Shown: positions 56,637-64,000 of the stretch, piece after piece
How positions within the stretch are numbered: the stretch's first letter is position 1
Layout: the number at the start of each line of letters is the position of its first letter
Assembly (NCBI GenBank): GCA_937993755.1
Contig: CALKMA010000028.1
Location: forward strand, 28,806 to 92,805
Direction of reading: 5' to 3'
DNA from: HGM13233 sp900762805
Lineage (GTDB): Bacteria > Bacillota > Clostridia > Oscillospirales > Ruminococcaceae
DNA: 64,000 bases
The notes under the pieces: model-generated
Database searches by the model: none
Told to the model about the DNA's origin: nothing
The model's input: only the letters and a program-made list of their open reading frames with translations
Made by a program: the position numbers and the translations under genes

Positions 56637-57401
56637 ATGACAGAACAGACGCATGAAGATATCATTTTCGGCAAAAATGCCGTTGCGGAATTCCTGAAAA
56701 ATGACGGAAAGGCAGACACCGTCCTTCTCGCGCTTGACGACGCGCAGGCCGGCTATTATACCGCCCTTGCCAAGCAATGCGGGGCGGTCGTCAAGCGCGT
56801 CCATCCCAAAAAGCTGGATGCTCTCTGCGGCTGCGAGCGCCATCAGGGTGTTGCGGCCACGGTGCGCCTTGTCGCCTACACCTCGATCGATCAGCTTCTG
56901 GCTGTCGCCGAGCAAAAGGGTCAGCTGCCCTTTCTCATTTTGTCGGACGGCGTCGCCGACCCCCATAACCTCGGCGCCATCCTGCGCACAGCTGAGTGCT
57001 GCGGCGTCCACGGCGTCGTCATTCCTGAGCGCGGCGGCTGCCCCATCACGCCGGCCGTCATGAGTGCCAGCGTCGGCGCGGCAGCGGCCGTTCCGGTGGT
57101 GCGGGCAGGCAATCTTGCCAATGCCGTGCGCACCCTCAAAAAAAGAAACATCTTTGTCTATTGCGCCGATATGGACGGCACTTACTGCTGCGATACCGAC
57201 CTCACCGGCCCCATTGCCCTTGTGGTGGGTTCCGAGGGCTTCGGCGTATCGCCCCTCATCAAAAAGCTGTGCGACGGCGTCGTTTCCCTGCCGATGGCGG
57301 GGAAAATCAACAGCCTCAACGCTTCGGTGGCGGCGGGCGTGCTGATGTACGAGATCGTGCGGCAGCGCATCAATCAATCGGGAGGCAGAAATGGAAAATA
57401 A
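56637..57401 (+). CDS. rlmB: 23S rRNA (guanosine-2'-O-)-methyltransferase RlmB
   Basis: A 254-residue SpoU/TrmH-family methyltransferase. A small N-terminal RNA-binding domain (IIFGKNAVAEFL) precedes the knotted SAM domain with SDGVADPHNLGAILRTAE, VVGSEGFGVS and GKINSLNASVAAGVL. It methylates a guanosine of 23S rRNA; TrmH-like activity on tRNA is the alternative. ATG at 56637 follows CGGAGGTCCC. It overlaps the pseudo-P-type ATPase gene by 11 bases. Confidence 0.93.
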   Translation: MTEQTHEDIIFGKNAVAEFLKNDGKADTVLLALDDAQAGYYTALAKQCGAVVKRVHPKKLDALCGCERHQGVAATVRLVAYTSIDQLLAVAEQKGQLPFLILSDGVADPHNLGAILRTAECCGVHGVVIPERGGCPITPAVMSASVGAAAAVPVVRAGNLANAVRTLKKRNIFVYCADMDGTYCCDTDLTGPIALVVGSEGFGVSPLIKKLCDGVVSLPMAGKINSLNASVAAGVLMYEIVRQRINQSGGRNGK

Positions 57402-59916
57402 AAGCAAAAAGGTTCAGGATCTGCTGGGCGAGATCGACACGCAGAAGCGCAAGACCGGCGTCTTTACCCCGCCAACGGCCGAGGAGATCGAGCAATACCG
57501 CAAGCGCCGGCTGGAGCAGTCGCTGCAGTCGGACGCCGTGCTTTCACAGCTTGCTGACAGGAGCCAGCCGGCCGCGGAGCCGAAGGAGGAAAAGAAGGAA
57601 AGCCGCTCGCTGCGCGAGCTTCTGCAGGCCAGCTCCCGCGAGCAGTCGCGCGAGGTAGGCCGTATGCTGGCGCCGACGCTCGAACGCGGCTTTGACGATA
57701 TCGGGGAGCCTGACAGCCCCGAAGACGCTCCGTCCGCCGGGCCGGCCGCGCCGGAGAGCGCACCGGAGGCGGGGGAGAGCGCACCGCCTGCCGAGAAAAA
57801 GGAACCGGACATCACCGCTCATCCGCTGTTCACCACCTCCCGCAGCGTTGATATCGAGCGCGTCAAAAAGGAAATGGCGCAGACAGAGGACCTTGCCGCC
57901 GCCATCGCTAAAAATGTCAGCCGCGCCGCCCCGACGCGCCCCAACAGCGTGCAGCTCGACGCCGTGGCCGCCCGCCACAGCACCGAGGGCATCCTCAACG
58001 TGCGCGACAAGGTCAACGACGAATTCCGTGAGTTCTTTGGCGACACCGTCATCATCGACCGCGACCCCGATACGGCCCGCCGCACCCGTCAGCGCCATAT
58101 CAAGGACTTCGTTCCGGCTGCCGTCGGCTCTGAGGCCCGTATGGTGTTTGATGACGATATCGACATTCCCGACGATGAGCCGGAGGAGTTCATCGAGGAA
58201 TACCGCTCGGAGGAGGACACCGAGCCTATCATGGCCGAGCTGCTGTCGATGCGGGCAGCCGCCTTGCTCCGGGCTGTTTTCGGCGGTGCTGCCGCCGCCG
58301 CTGTTATTGTTCTCGACCTGCTGGCCGGCTTTGGCGGCGAGGGCGGCCCCGTGGCCGCGCTGGCGGCCAGCCCGGCCGTCTGGGAGGGCATCCACCTTGC
58401 CATGGCTGTTCTTCTCATTGGCCTGTGCGCCAAATCGCTGCTCAAGGGTCTCCGTCAGATGTTTACTGTTCGCGGCGGCGCCGAATCGGGGGTGGTGACG
58501 ATTGCCCTCGCCATGCTCGTCGAGCCGGCTGCCCATCTTGCGACGGCGCAGCGGAGCGCCGCGCACATTGCTGTGCCGGTCGGCTGCTTTGCCCTCTTTC
58601 TCATGCTGCTGGGGCAGGCCATTGCCGTCTTCGGCGTGCTGCGCAGCTTTAACGCTGTTTCGTCGGCAAAAGAGCGCTATGTCAGCTTCCTGCCCGAAAA
58701 CGATGAGCTCAACCGCCGCCTGACCCGCGAGGCCGGCGGCGACAGCCCCCGTATCCTGCTCAAGCGCAAAACCGGCTTTTCCGACAATTTCATGCAGATG
58801 GCCTTTTCGGTCGATGAAAACAGCCTGCGCTACCCTGCGCTGCCGCTTGTGCTGCTGGCGCTTTCTCTGGCTTGCGGCGTGGCCGCTTATCTGCGCGCGG
58901 GGGAGCTTCCGGCCGCCTTTACCGCCTTTTCGCTGTGCGCGGCGCTGTCGGCCGGCTGCTGCTGCCTGCTGCGCAGCGCGCTGCCGCTGGCCCATATGCA
59001 GAAGGCCGCTTCGCGGCGCGGCGTGGTGCTGCCCGGATTTTCTTCGGCCGATCAGCTCTCGGATGCCGGCGCTATCCTGATGGACGGGCGCGAGCTCTTC
59101 CCGCGCGGCACCGTTCTGCTGCATGGGATCAAGACCTTTGGCAAGGAGCGTATCGACCGTGCCATCCTCTACGCCGCGTCGGTGCTCATTCCTTCCTGCG
59201 AGACGCTGTCGCCCGTCTTTCTCAATGTCATCCAGGGCAAGAAGGATATGCTCTATAAGACGGAGGATATCGTGTATGAGGACCGCATGGGCTTTTCGGC
59301 GTGGGCCGACGGTGCGCGCGTGCTCATCGGCAATCGTGAGATGATGGCGGCGCACGAGATCCCCATGCCCTCACGCGAGTATGAGCTGCAATACACCAAA
59401 ACCAAAAAGCGCGATGCCATCTACCTCGCCGTGGGAGGCTCGCTCTATGCCATGTTCGTGGTCAGCTACAACCTGAGTACCGATGTTGAGGCCTCGATCC
59501 GCCGTCTGACCGATGAGGGGCTGTTCCTGGTGGTGCGCACCAACGATTTCTGCATCACCCGCCAGCGCATTTCGGAGGTCTACGGCCTGCCCATCTCTTC
59601 TGTCTCGGTACTCAAAAAGGCCGACATGGAGGCCGTTGCCGATGAGCTGACCTATAAGGCGCACTCGCGCTCGATCATCAGCCATATCGGTACGCTGCCC
59701 TCCTATACCGCCGGCATTCTGGCCTGCCGTCACCTGCTGCGCTGCCTTGACGTCACGGGCATCGCCCTGCTGCTTGGCCAGTGCCTCGGCGCCGTCATCG
59801 CCGTCGCCATGGCGGTGCTTGGCTCGGTCGGTGCGGTCGGGCTGTGGCTGGTGCTGGCCTATCAGCTTATCTGGCTGGCCATTGATCTTATTATTTCAGC
59901 CTTTGCGCGGTGTTGA
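57391..59916 (+). CDS. Large membrane protein resembling a degenerate P-type ATPase
   Basis: An 841-residue protein. Residues 1-280 form an acidic, charged, probably disordered cytoplasmic region. About six membrane helices lie between 285 and 545. Then comes a soluble segment like the catalytic part of P1B-type ATPases: LSDAGAILMDGRELFPRG (Asp565, where the family has DKTGTLT), VYEDRMGFSAWADGARVLIGNREMM (nucleotide-domain type), and LYAMFVVSYNLSTDVEASIRRLTDEGLFLVVRTNDFCITRQRISEVYGL (phosphatase-domain type, TGD replaced by TND). Two or more C-terminal helices end it. KTGT and the GDGxNDxxAL hinge are missing, so ATP-driven transport seems impossible. ATG at 57391 follows GGGAGGCAGAA. Unknown role; family assignment is by eye. 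Confidence 0.6.
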   Translation: MENKSKKVQDLLGEIDTQKRKTGVFTPPTAEEIEQYRKRRLEQSLQSDAVLSQLADRSQPAAEPKEEKKESRSLRELLQASSREQSREVGRMLAPTLERGFDDIGEPDSPEDAPSAGPAAPESAPEAGESAPPAEKKEPDITAHPLFTTSRSVDIERVKKEMAQTEDLAAAIAKNVSRAAPTRPNSVQLDAVAARHSTEGILNVRDKVNDEFREFFGDTVIIDRDPDTARRTRQRHIKDFVPAAVGSEARMVFDDDIDIPDDEPEEFIEEYRSEEDTEPIMAELLSMRAAALLRAVFGGAAAAAVIVLDLLAGFGGEGGPVAALAASPAVWEGIHLAMAVLLIGLCAKSLLKGLRQMFTVRGGAESGVVTIALAMLVEPAAHLATAQRSAAHIAVPVGCFALFLMLLGQAIAVFGVLRSFNAVSSAKERYVSFLPENDELNRRLTREAGGDSPRILLKRKTGFSDNFMQMAFSVDENSLRYPALPLVLLALSLACGVAAYLRAGELPAAFTAFSLCAALSAGCCCLLRSALPLAHMQKAASRRGVVLPGFSSADQLSDAGAILMDGRELFPRGTVLLHGIKTFGKERIDRAILYAASVLIPSCETLSPVFLNVIQGKKDMLYKTEDIVYEDRMGFSAWADGARVLIGNREMMAAHEIPMPSREYELQYTKTKKRDAIYLAVGGSLYAMFVVSYNLSTDVEASIRRLTDEGLFLVVRTNDFCITRQRISEVYGLPISSVSVLKKADMEAVADELTYKAHSRSIISHIGTLPSYTAGILACRHLLRCLDVTGIALLLGQCLGAVIAVAMAVLGSVGAVGLWLVLAYQLIWLAIDLIISAFARC

Positions 59917-60444
59917 CCGCCCGCGGCAGGGCAGTCCGCCCCTGGCAACGGAACAGGGAACAGCAGGCAAGCGGGGCGCAGGCTCCGTTTGTGCTGCGGC
60001 TGAGTCAAGGCGAAGCGACCGGGCTGCCGCAGAGTGGGTGGGTCAGACAGCTTTGCGCGTGCGCGCCCTTGAGCAGCGCCCCGAACCGGAGTGCGGAGAC
60101 AGGGCCTTGGAAGCGGGGCGGCTGAGACAGGGATTTGGGAGCCGGGCCGCTGAGACGGGGCGCTTTGCCCGCATGCTGCTGCCGTTCCGCTCTCACGATC
60201 GCCTGATCCATCAGCCGCGCTGCAAACAGCGCGGCTTTTTCCTCCCCTTTTCCGCCGTTCTTCGCCCGTTTGGGCGGCAAATATAGGGCGGTGCGCGCCT
60301 CAAAAGCCATTTCAGCATATCGACCAAAAAATATTTTTTCTTTTTCGCGGTTTTGTTTATTGTAAATGCTCCGGTAGTTGTGATATAATTAATCTTAGCG
60401 TGTTCTGTTATAAGGACGTAAATTAATTTAGGGGGACTCCATCC
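59917..60444. other. Intergenic region with an extended -10 promoter for the EF-G-like gene
   Basis: TGATATAAT at 60381-60389 (TATAAT at 60384-60389) is an extended -10 element about 55 bases before the EF-G-like start. A TTGTAA lies 18 bases upstream of the -10. The GC-rich part (59917-60300) has no supported gene. Confidence 0.55.
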
Positions 60445-62505
60445 ATGGCCGTATCACCGGACAAAATCAGAAATATCATGTTAGCGGGGCACAGTGGCAG
60501 CGGAAAAACTTCCTTTGCCGAATCACTGCTCTTTTATACCAAAGGAACTGACAGACAGGGCACGGTGGCCGACGGCAATACGGTTTGCGACTTTGACCCG
60601 GAGGAGATCAGGAGGCTGGCCTCCATCTCTCTGAGCGTGGCTCCGATCGATTACGCCGGCACCCGCATCAACCTGCTCGACGCACCCGGCCTGTTCGACT
60701 TTGAGCTGGGTGTTCACGAGGGCGTCGGCGCGGCTGATACCGTTATGATCGTCGTTTCGGCGCGCGACGGTATGTCGGTCGGCGCCTCCAAGGCCTACAA
60801 GCTGGCCAAGAAGAACGATAAGGCCGCCATGGTCTATGTCAGCAAGATGGATTCCGATCACATCGACTTTTCCAAGCTGTTTGAGCAGCTCAAGGAGGGC
60901 TTTGGCGGCGCCGTCTGCCCCATCGTCGTGCCGGTGCTGGCCGAGGGCAAGCCGACTGTCTATGTCGATATGGTCGATAATAAAGCCTACACCTACGCCG
61001 GCGGCAAGGCCGCCGAGGTGCCGATGCCCTCCGACGCCCATGTCGAGGAGCTTGCTGCCGCCATGCGCGAGGCGCTGGCTGAGGCCGACGATGTCCTGAT
61101 GGAAAAATTCTTCGCCGACGAGCCCTTTACCAAGGACGAGGTCGTCGAGGGTCTCAGGATCGGCACCCGCGAGGGCCGCATCATCCCGCTCATCTGCGGC
61201 GCGCCCGTCCTGCAGGAGGCCACCGATCTCACGCTCAAGATGATCGATGAGGTGCTTCCGGCTGCCTCCGAGGTCGAAACGCCGGCTCTCAAGGGCGAGG
61301 AAAAGATCTCGCTCAAGTGCGACCCCAAAGGCCCGCTGGTCGTTTATGTATTCAAGACAGTCGCCGACCCGTTTGTCGGTAAGCTGTCCTACGTCAAGGT
61401 TGTTTCGGGCACTCTCACGGCTGATCTGGTGCTCAACAATGCCCGCACCGGCTCTCAGGAACGGCAGGGCAAGCTGATCTCGGTCAAGGGCAAGAAGCAG
61501 ACCGATATCAAGGAGCTGACAGCCGGCGATATCGGCGCCATCACCAAGCTGGCCGAGGCCCGCACCGGCGACACCCTCTGCGGCGGCGAGCTGTACACCG
61601 TCAGCGCCCCGAAGTTCCCGGCGCCCAGCATGTCGATGGCTATCTTCCCCAAGAAGAAGGGCGATGAGAGCAAGATCTCGACCTCCATCCAGCGTCTTCT
61701 GGATGAGGATCCGACCCTCGATTACACCATCAACACCGAAACGGGCGAGCAGGTCATTTCGGGCCTCGGCGAGCAGCATCTCGACGTTCTGGTCTCCAAG
61801 CTCAAGTCCAAGTTCGGTGTCGATGTCGAGCTTAAAGCGCCGCGCGTGGCCTACCGCGAGTCGATCCGCAAAAAGGTCAAGGTGCAGGGCCGCCACAAGA
61901 AGCAGTCGGGCGGCCACGGCCAGTTCGGCGACGTTTGGATCGAATTCGAGCCTTATGAGGGCGAGGATCTTCTGTTTGAGGAAAAGGTCTTTGGCGGCGC
62001 CGTTCCCAAGAACTTCTTCCCGGCCGTTGAAAAGGGCCTGCGCGATTCCATCAAGCGCGGCGTTCTGGCCGGTTATCCCGTTGTCGGCCTGCACGCTACG
62101 CTGGTCGATGGCTCCTATCACCCGGTCGATTCCTCTGAAATGGCCTTCAAGACTGCCGCTTCGCTGGCCTACAAGGCTGGTCTGGCGCAGGCCAGCCCCG
62201 TCATCCTTGAGCCCATCGGTCTGCTCAAGGCCTATGTGCCTGACAGCAATACCGGCGATCTCATGGGCGAGATCAACAAGCGCCGCGGCCGTGTACTCGG
62301 CATGAACCCGGCGGAGGACAGCCTTCAGCTGGTCGAGGCCGAGGTGCCGATGAGCGAGGTTGCCGACTTCACCACCTATATCCGTTCCTCAACGCAGGGG
62401 CGCGGCCACTTCAGCATCGAATTCCTGCGCTACGATCCGCTGCCCGCCAACCTTGAGGCCAAGGTCATTGAGGAGGCCAAGGAACTGCGCGGCGAGGAGG
62501 AATAA
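60445..62505 (+). CDS. EF-G-like translation-factor GTPase (FusA2 type)
   Basis: A 686-residue five-domain GTPase related to elongation factor G. G1 is AGHSGSGKTS (about residues 14-23), G3 is LDAPGLFDF where canonical EF-G has DTPGHVDF, and G4 reads VSKMDSDH with Ser in place of Asn of NKxD. Domains II-V are present, with GLGEQHLDVLVSKLKSKFGV and RRGRVLGMNPAEDS. GHSG instead of AHID marks the EF-G-like (FusA2/EF-G2) group, whose members are often non-essential and act in ribosome rescue or regulation. ATG at 60445 follows TTAGGGGGACTCCATCC. Confidence 0.88.
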   Translation: MAVSPDKIRNIMLAGHSGSGKTSFAESLLFYTKGTDRQGTVADGNTVCDFDPEEIRRLASISLSVAPIDYAGTRINLLDAPGLFDFELGVHEGVGAADTVMIVVSARDGMSVGASKAYKLAKKNDKAAMVYVSKMDSDHIDFSKLFEQLKEGFGGAVCPIVVPVLAEGKPTVYVDMVDNKAYTYAGGKAAEVPMPSDAHVEELAAAMREALAEADDVLMEKFFADEPFTKDEVVEGLRIGTREGRIIPLICGAPVLQEATDLTLKMIDEVLPAASEVETPALKGEEKISLKCDPKGPLVVYVFKTVADPFVGKLSYVKVVSGTLTADLVLNNARTGSQERQGKLISVKGKKQTDIKELTAGDIGAITKLAEARTGDTLCGGELYTVSAPKFPAPSMSMAIFPKKKGDESKISTSIQRLLDEDPTLDYTINTETGEQVISGLGEQHLDVLVSKLKSKFGVDVELKAPRVAYRESIRKKVKVQGRHKKQSGGHGQFGDVWIEFEPYEGEDLLFEEKVFGGAVPKNFFPAVEKGLRDSIKRGVLAGYPVVGLHATLVDGSYHPVDSSEMAFKTAASLAYKAGLAQASPVILEPIGLLKAYVPDSNTGDLMGEINKRRGRVLGMNPAEDSLQLVEAEVPMSEVADFTTYIRSSTQGRGHFSIEFLRYDPLPANLEAKVIEEAKELRGEEE

Positions 62506-62590
62506 CTTTCACGCCCGCTTTGGCGGTATAGATGATAGAAGGATCCCCCTGCCAATGGCCGGGGCGCAAGAAAGCGATATTATCCTTACA

Positions 62591-62620
62591 GAAACGGCAT
62601 GGCTTCGGCCATGCCGTTTC
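62591..62620 (+). terminator. Terminator after the EF-G-like gene
   Basis: GAAACGGCATGGC and GCCATGCCGTTTC pair around TTCG, followed by CTGTATCC; the U tract is poor but the stem is strong. Confidence 0.6.
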
Positions 62621-62734
62621 CTGTATCCTCTGTTCTTTCATGGGGAGAGACGGCAAGGCCGGTAGAGCCTGCGCCGGCGGGGTGCATATGTGCCTGTTCA
62701 AAAAAAACAGCAGCTTGCCGTAAGTTTTCGTTCC

Positions 62735-63334
62735 CTATGGGCAAGCAGATAGAGAGCGCAGCGCTTGAGAAAAAGGAATTGAGGCTTGGGTCATGCTTTG
62801 CAGGATAAAGATATATCGGGCACTCGATGAAAAGTGGTCGGGAGTCTTCCAAAGAACGCTATAGAAGCGCTTTTTCATGCGGTAGATGCGGAACGCCTGG
62901 TCTGCGGCGGTGTCGTTGGGCTTTGCTTTGACGATGCACTCCTTGGTGATAAGCCCATAGTGCTGACCGCTGACCGGACATTTCAGCGGACACTTGAACA
63001 CACCGTTTCGCTTCTCGGTCGCTTCGCAGGAGACGGTGTCCGTCAGCACGCCGAGTCCGAAGGTGGAGAAATCTATGGCATTGGATGGATATAGGACAGG
63101 AATCATATGGGTTTCCTCGCTTTCCATATATTCTTTGAATCGTTTTCGGAAGGGCGGACAGCGTATCTGGTGCATGGTGTATGCCGGCAGTGCCGGTCTT
63201 TCGGCAGAGATATCTGTAAGCCGGATTTGCGGTTCTTCAAAGTGAACGCCGATGCCTCGCGGCTTGAAGTTGGGAACGGCTGTCATCAGCCGTTCCATTC
63301 GGTGGCTTTGCGGGGTTTCTGAGAATACGGTCAT
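62735..63334 (-). CDS. Chimeric mobile-element protein: unknown N-terminal part joined to a truncated phage tail protein
   Basis: A minus-strand frame of about 200 codons. From ATG 63334 (after AAGGAGAAGGGAT) it reads MTVFSETPQSHRMERLMTAV and continues for about 76 residues with no family I know. From an internal ATG at 63106 (with its own AGGAAACCCAT) it reads MIPVLYPSNAIDFSTFGLG, VSCEATEKRNGVFKC, CPVSGQHYGLI and DTAADQAFRIYRM, which matches the start of siphovirus tail/endopeptidase structural proteins. After about 80 residues the match ends and a 40-residue unrelated tail leads to the stop. I read it as a tail-gene fragment cut off at the element border near 62.87 kb. Whether it is translated as one protein is unclear. 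Confidence 0.5.
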   Translation of the reverse strand: MTVFSETPQSHRMERLMTAVPNFKPRGIGVHFEEPQIRLTDISAERPALPAYTMHQIRCPPFRKRFKEYMESEETHMIPVLYPSNAIDFSTFGLGVLTDTVSCEATEKRNGVFKCPLKCPVSGQHYGLITKECIVKAKPNDTAADQAFRIYRMKKRFYSVLWKTPDHFSSSARYIFILQSMTQASIPFSQALRSLSACP

Positions 63335-63364
63335 ATCCCTTCTCCTTGTCATGGAATAGAAAAA

Positions 63365-63392
63365 GCCCTCCGGTTTTTATGAGCCGGAGGGC
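63365..63392 (-). terminator. Terminator of the mobile-element gene at the right edge
   Basis: On the minus strand GCCCTCCGG and CCGGAGGGC pair around CTCATAAAAA, followed by CTTTTTC. Confidence 0.75.
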
Positions 63393-63400
63393 GATGATGA

Positions 63401-64000
63401 TTACATATTCTGTTGCGGTTCGGTGCTGTGCTCAAAGGCCGGCGGATTGGCTTCAAGGGAGGGGTATCCGTCTACGAGCTTTTCTTCGAGCCTATCAAGC
63501 TGCCGTTCCTGATCGCAGGTCAGCGTTTCACAGCTGCATTTGGTAAAGTCCACACAGCGGTAAATGTCTGCGGCCTCCTGTTCGGTGAACAGCCGGCATT
63601 TGGGGATAAGACCTGAGCGCACGGCAAAAGACTCTTTGGCGTATTCATAGCTCGGAGAATAATCTCCCCGGAATACCGCACGGCTGTCCGCGGTCTGCTT
63701 CCATGTAACGAATTCAAAGCCGTAATGTTCGCTGTATTTGGCCGCCAGCACTGTATGCCCGAAGGAAACAAGCTGTCGGTATTCCGAAGCATCCGCCGCC
63801 TTCATCTGCGGCGCGTGTTCGTAGAGGCTGATATATTCTCGGACGGTAAGCAGTTCATTCTGAACCTCGGCGATTTTACCGAGGTATTCATCTGAGAGGT
63901 ATGGGTTGTCATTGACGATCCAGCTGCCGTTATATTTCAGATAATGTACAATAACTTGCGCAAATTGAAAAAAGGATAAAAGAAGACATAGCTTGCAGGC
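63401..64000 (-). CDS. Conjugative-element accessory protein, DUF3849-like (5' end outside the window)
   Basis: A minus-strand frame that stays open from the stop at 63401 to the window edge, about 200 codons. Internal segments FGHTVLAAKYSEHYGFEFVTW, YEYAKESFAVRSGLIPKCRLF and ADIYRCVDFTKCSCETLTCD are like DUF3849-type proteins in Tn1549-like integrative elements of Clostridia (assignment from memory, moderate). Upstream residues such as NDNPYLSDEYLGKIAEVQNEL continue in the same frame, so the internal ATG at 63805 is not the true start. The lower GC content and different codon use set this end apart from the core genome. Confidence 0.55.
   Translation of the reverse strand, partial: ACKLCLLLSFFQFAQVIVHYLKYNGSWIVNDNPYLSDEYLGKIAEVQNELLTVREYISLYEHAPQMKAADASEYRQLVSFGHTVLAAKYSEHYGFEFVTWKQTADSRAVFRGDYSPSYEYAKESFAVRSGLIPKCRLFTEQEAADIYRCVDFTKCSCETLTCDQERQLDRLEEKLVDGYPSLEANPPAFEHSTEPQQNM

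Noticed and set aside
57544..59355. 603-codon minus-strand open frame opposite the pseudo-P-type ATPase
   Set aside because: Antisense shadow with His/Arg/Gly/Gln-rich translation, no membrane or domain signals, while the plus frame has clear helices, a ribosome site and rlmB coupling.
60523..62121. 532-codon minus-strand open frame opposite the EF-G-like gene
   Set aside because: Shadow of a gene with full GTPase motifs. No start signal or recognisable domain.

Overview
The window looks like chromosomal DNA of a high-GC, spore-forming member of the Clostridia, most likely the Oscillospirales/Ruminococcaceae group (inference; no rRNA is present). Supporting signs are a T-box leader on thrS, a perfect CIRCE element on hrcA-grpE-dnaK-dnaJ, RNase Y with a YmdB-type phosphodiesterase nearby, MurT/GatD, an IspH-ribosomal S1 fusion behind cmk and plsC, and dipicolinate synthase dpaAB. 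No rRNA, tRNA or CRISPR array was recognised.

Layout. 0.1-5.4 kb: a visibly lower-GC sugar island (PRD regulator, class II aldolase-like protein, galactitol-type PTS IIC-IIB-IIA) closed by a strong terminator. 5.5-14.6 kb: thrS with T-box, rny, M18 aminopeptidase, ymdB-like gene, a 122-bp tandem repeat, a HAD phosphatase and cutC. 15.0-25.6 kb: a probable amino-sugar locus with two SIS proteins, a mannose-family PTS (IIC-IID-IIA-IIB), a small membrane protein, a Gfo/Idh/MocA oxidoreductase, a NagA-type deacetylase and a short cytoplasmic neutral-ceramidase-like hydrolase, facing a second NagA. 25.8-29.3 kb: a frameshifted aldo/keto reductase with divergent LysR, a CDP-alcohol phosphatidyltransferase and an alpha/beta hydrolase. 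30.0-37.7 kb: rpsI/rplM, murT-gatD, prmA, rpe and a three-gene RnfD-E-A-like membrane cluster that has lost nearly all recognisable redox sites. 38-41 kb: a truncated zinc-ribbon/RCC1 gene, a recombinase-tail remnant, an acyl-ACP thioesterase and dpaAB. 41.4-46.8 kb: RpiR regulator, BaiN-like flavoprotein, cmk, plsC, ispH-rpsA. 48.2-53.0 kb: the heat-shock operon. 53.3-62.5 kb: a lipoprotein, an M20 peptidase, rlmB overlapping a degenerate P-type-ATPase-like membrane protein, and an EF-G-like GTPase. 62.7-64.0 kb: remains of a phage or conjugative element with a gene running off the window.

The best candidates for something undescribed are the redox-stripped Rnf-like trio (35.4-37.7 kb), the pseudo-P-type ATPase (57.4-59.9 kb), and the PTS/SIS/deacetylase/ceramidase-like locus (15.2-25.6 kb). 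All family assignments come from reading motifs by eye, without database searches.
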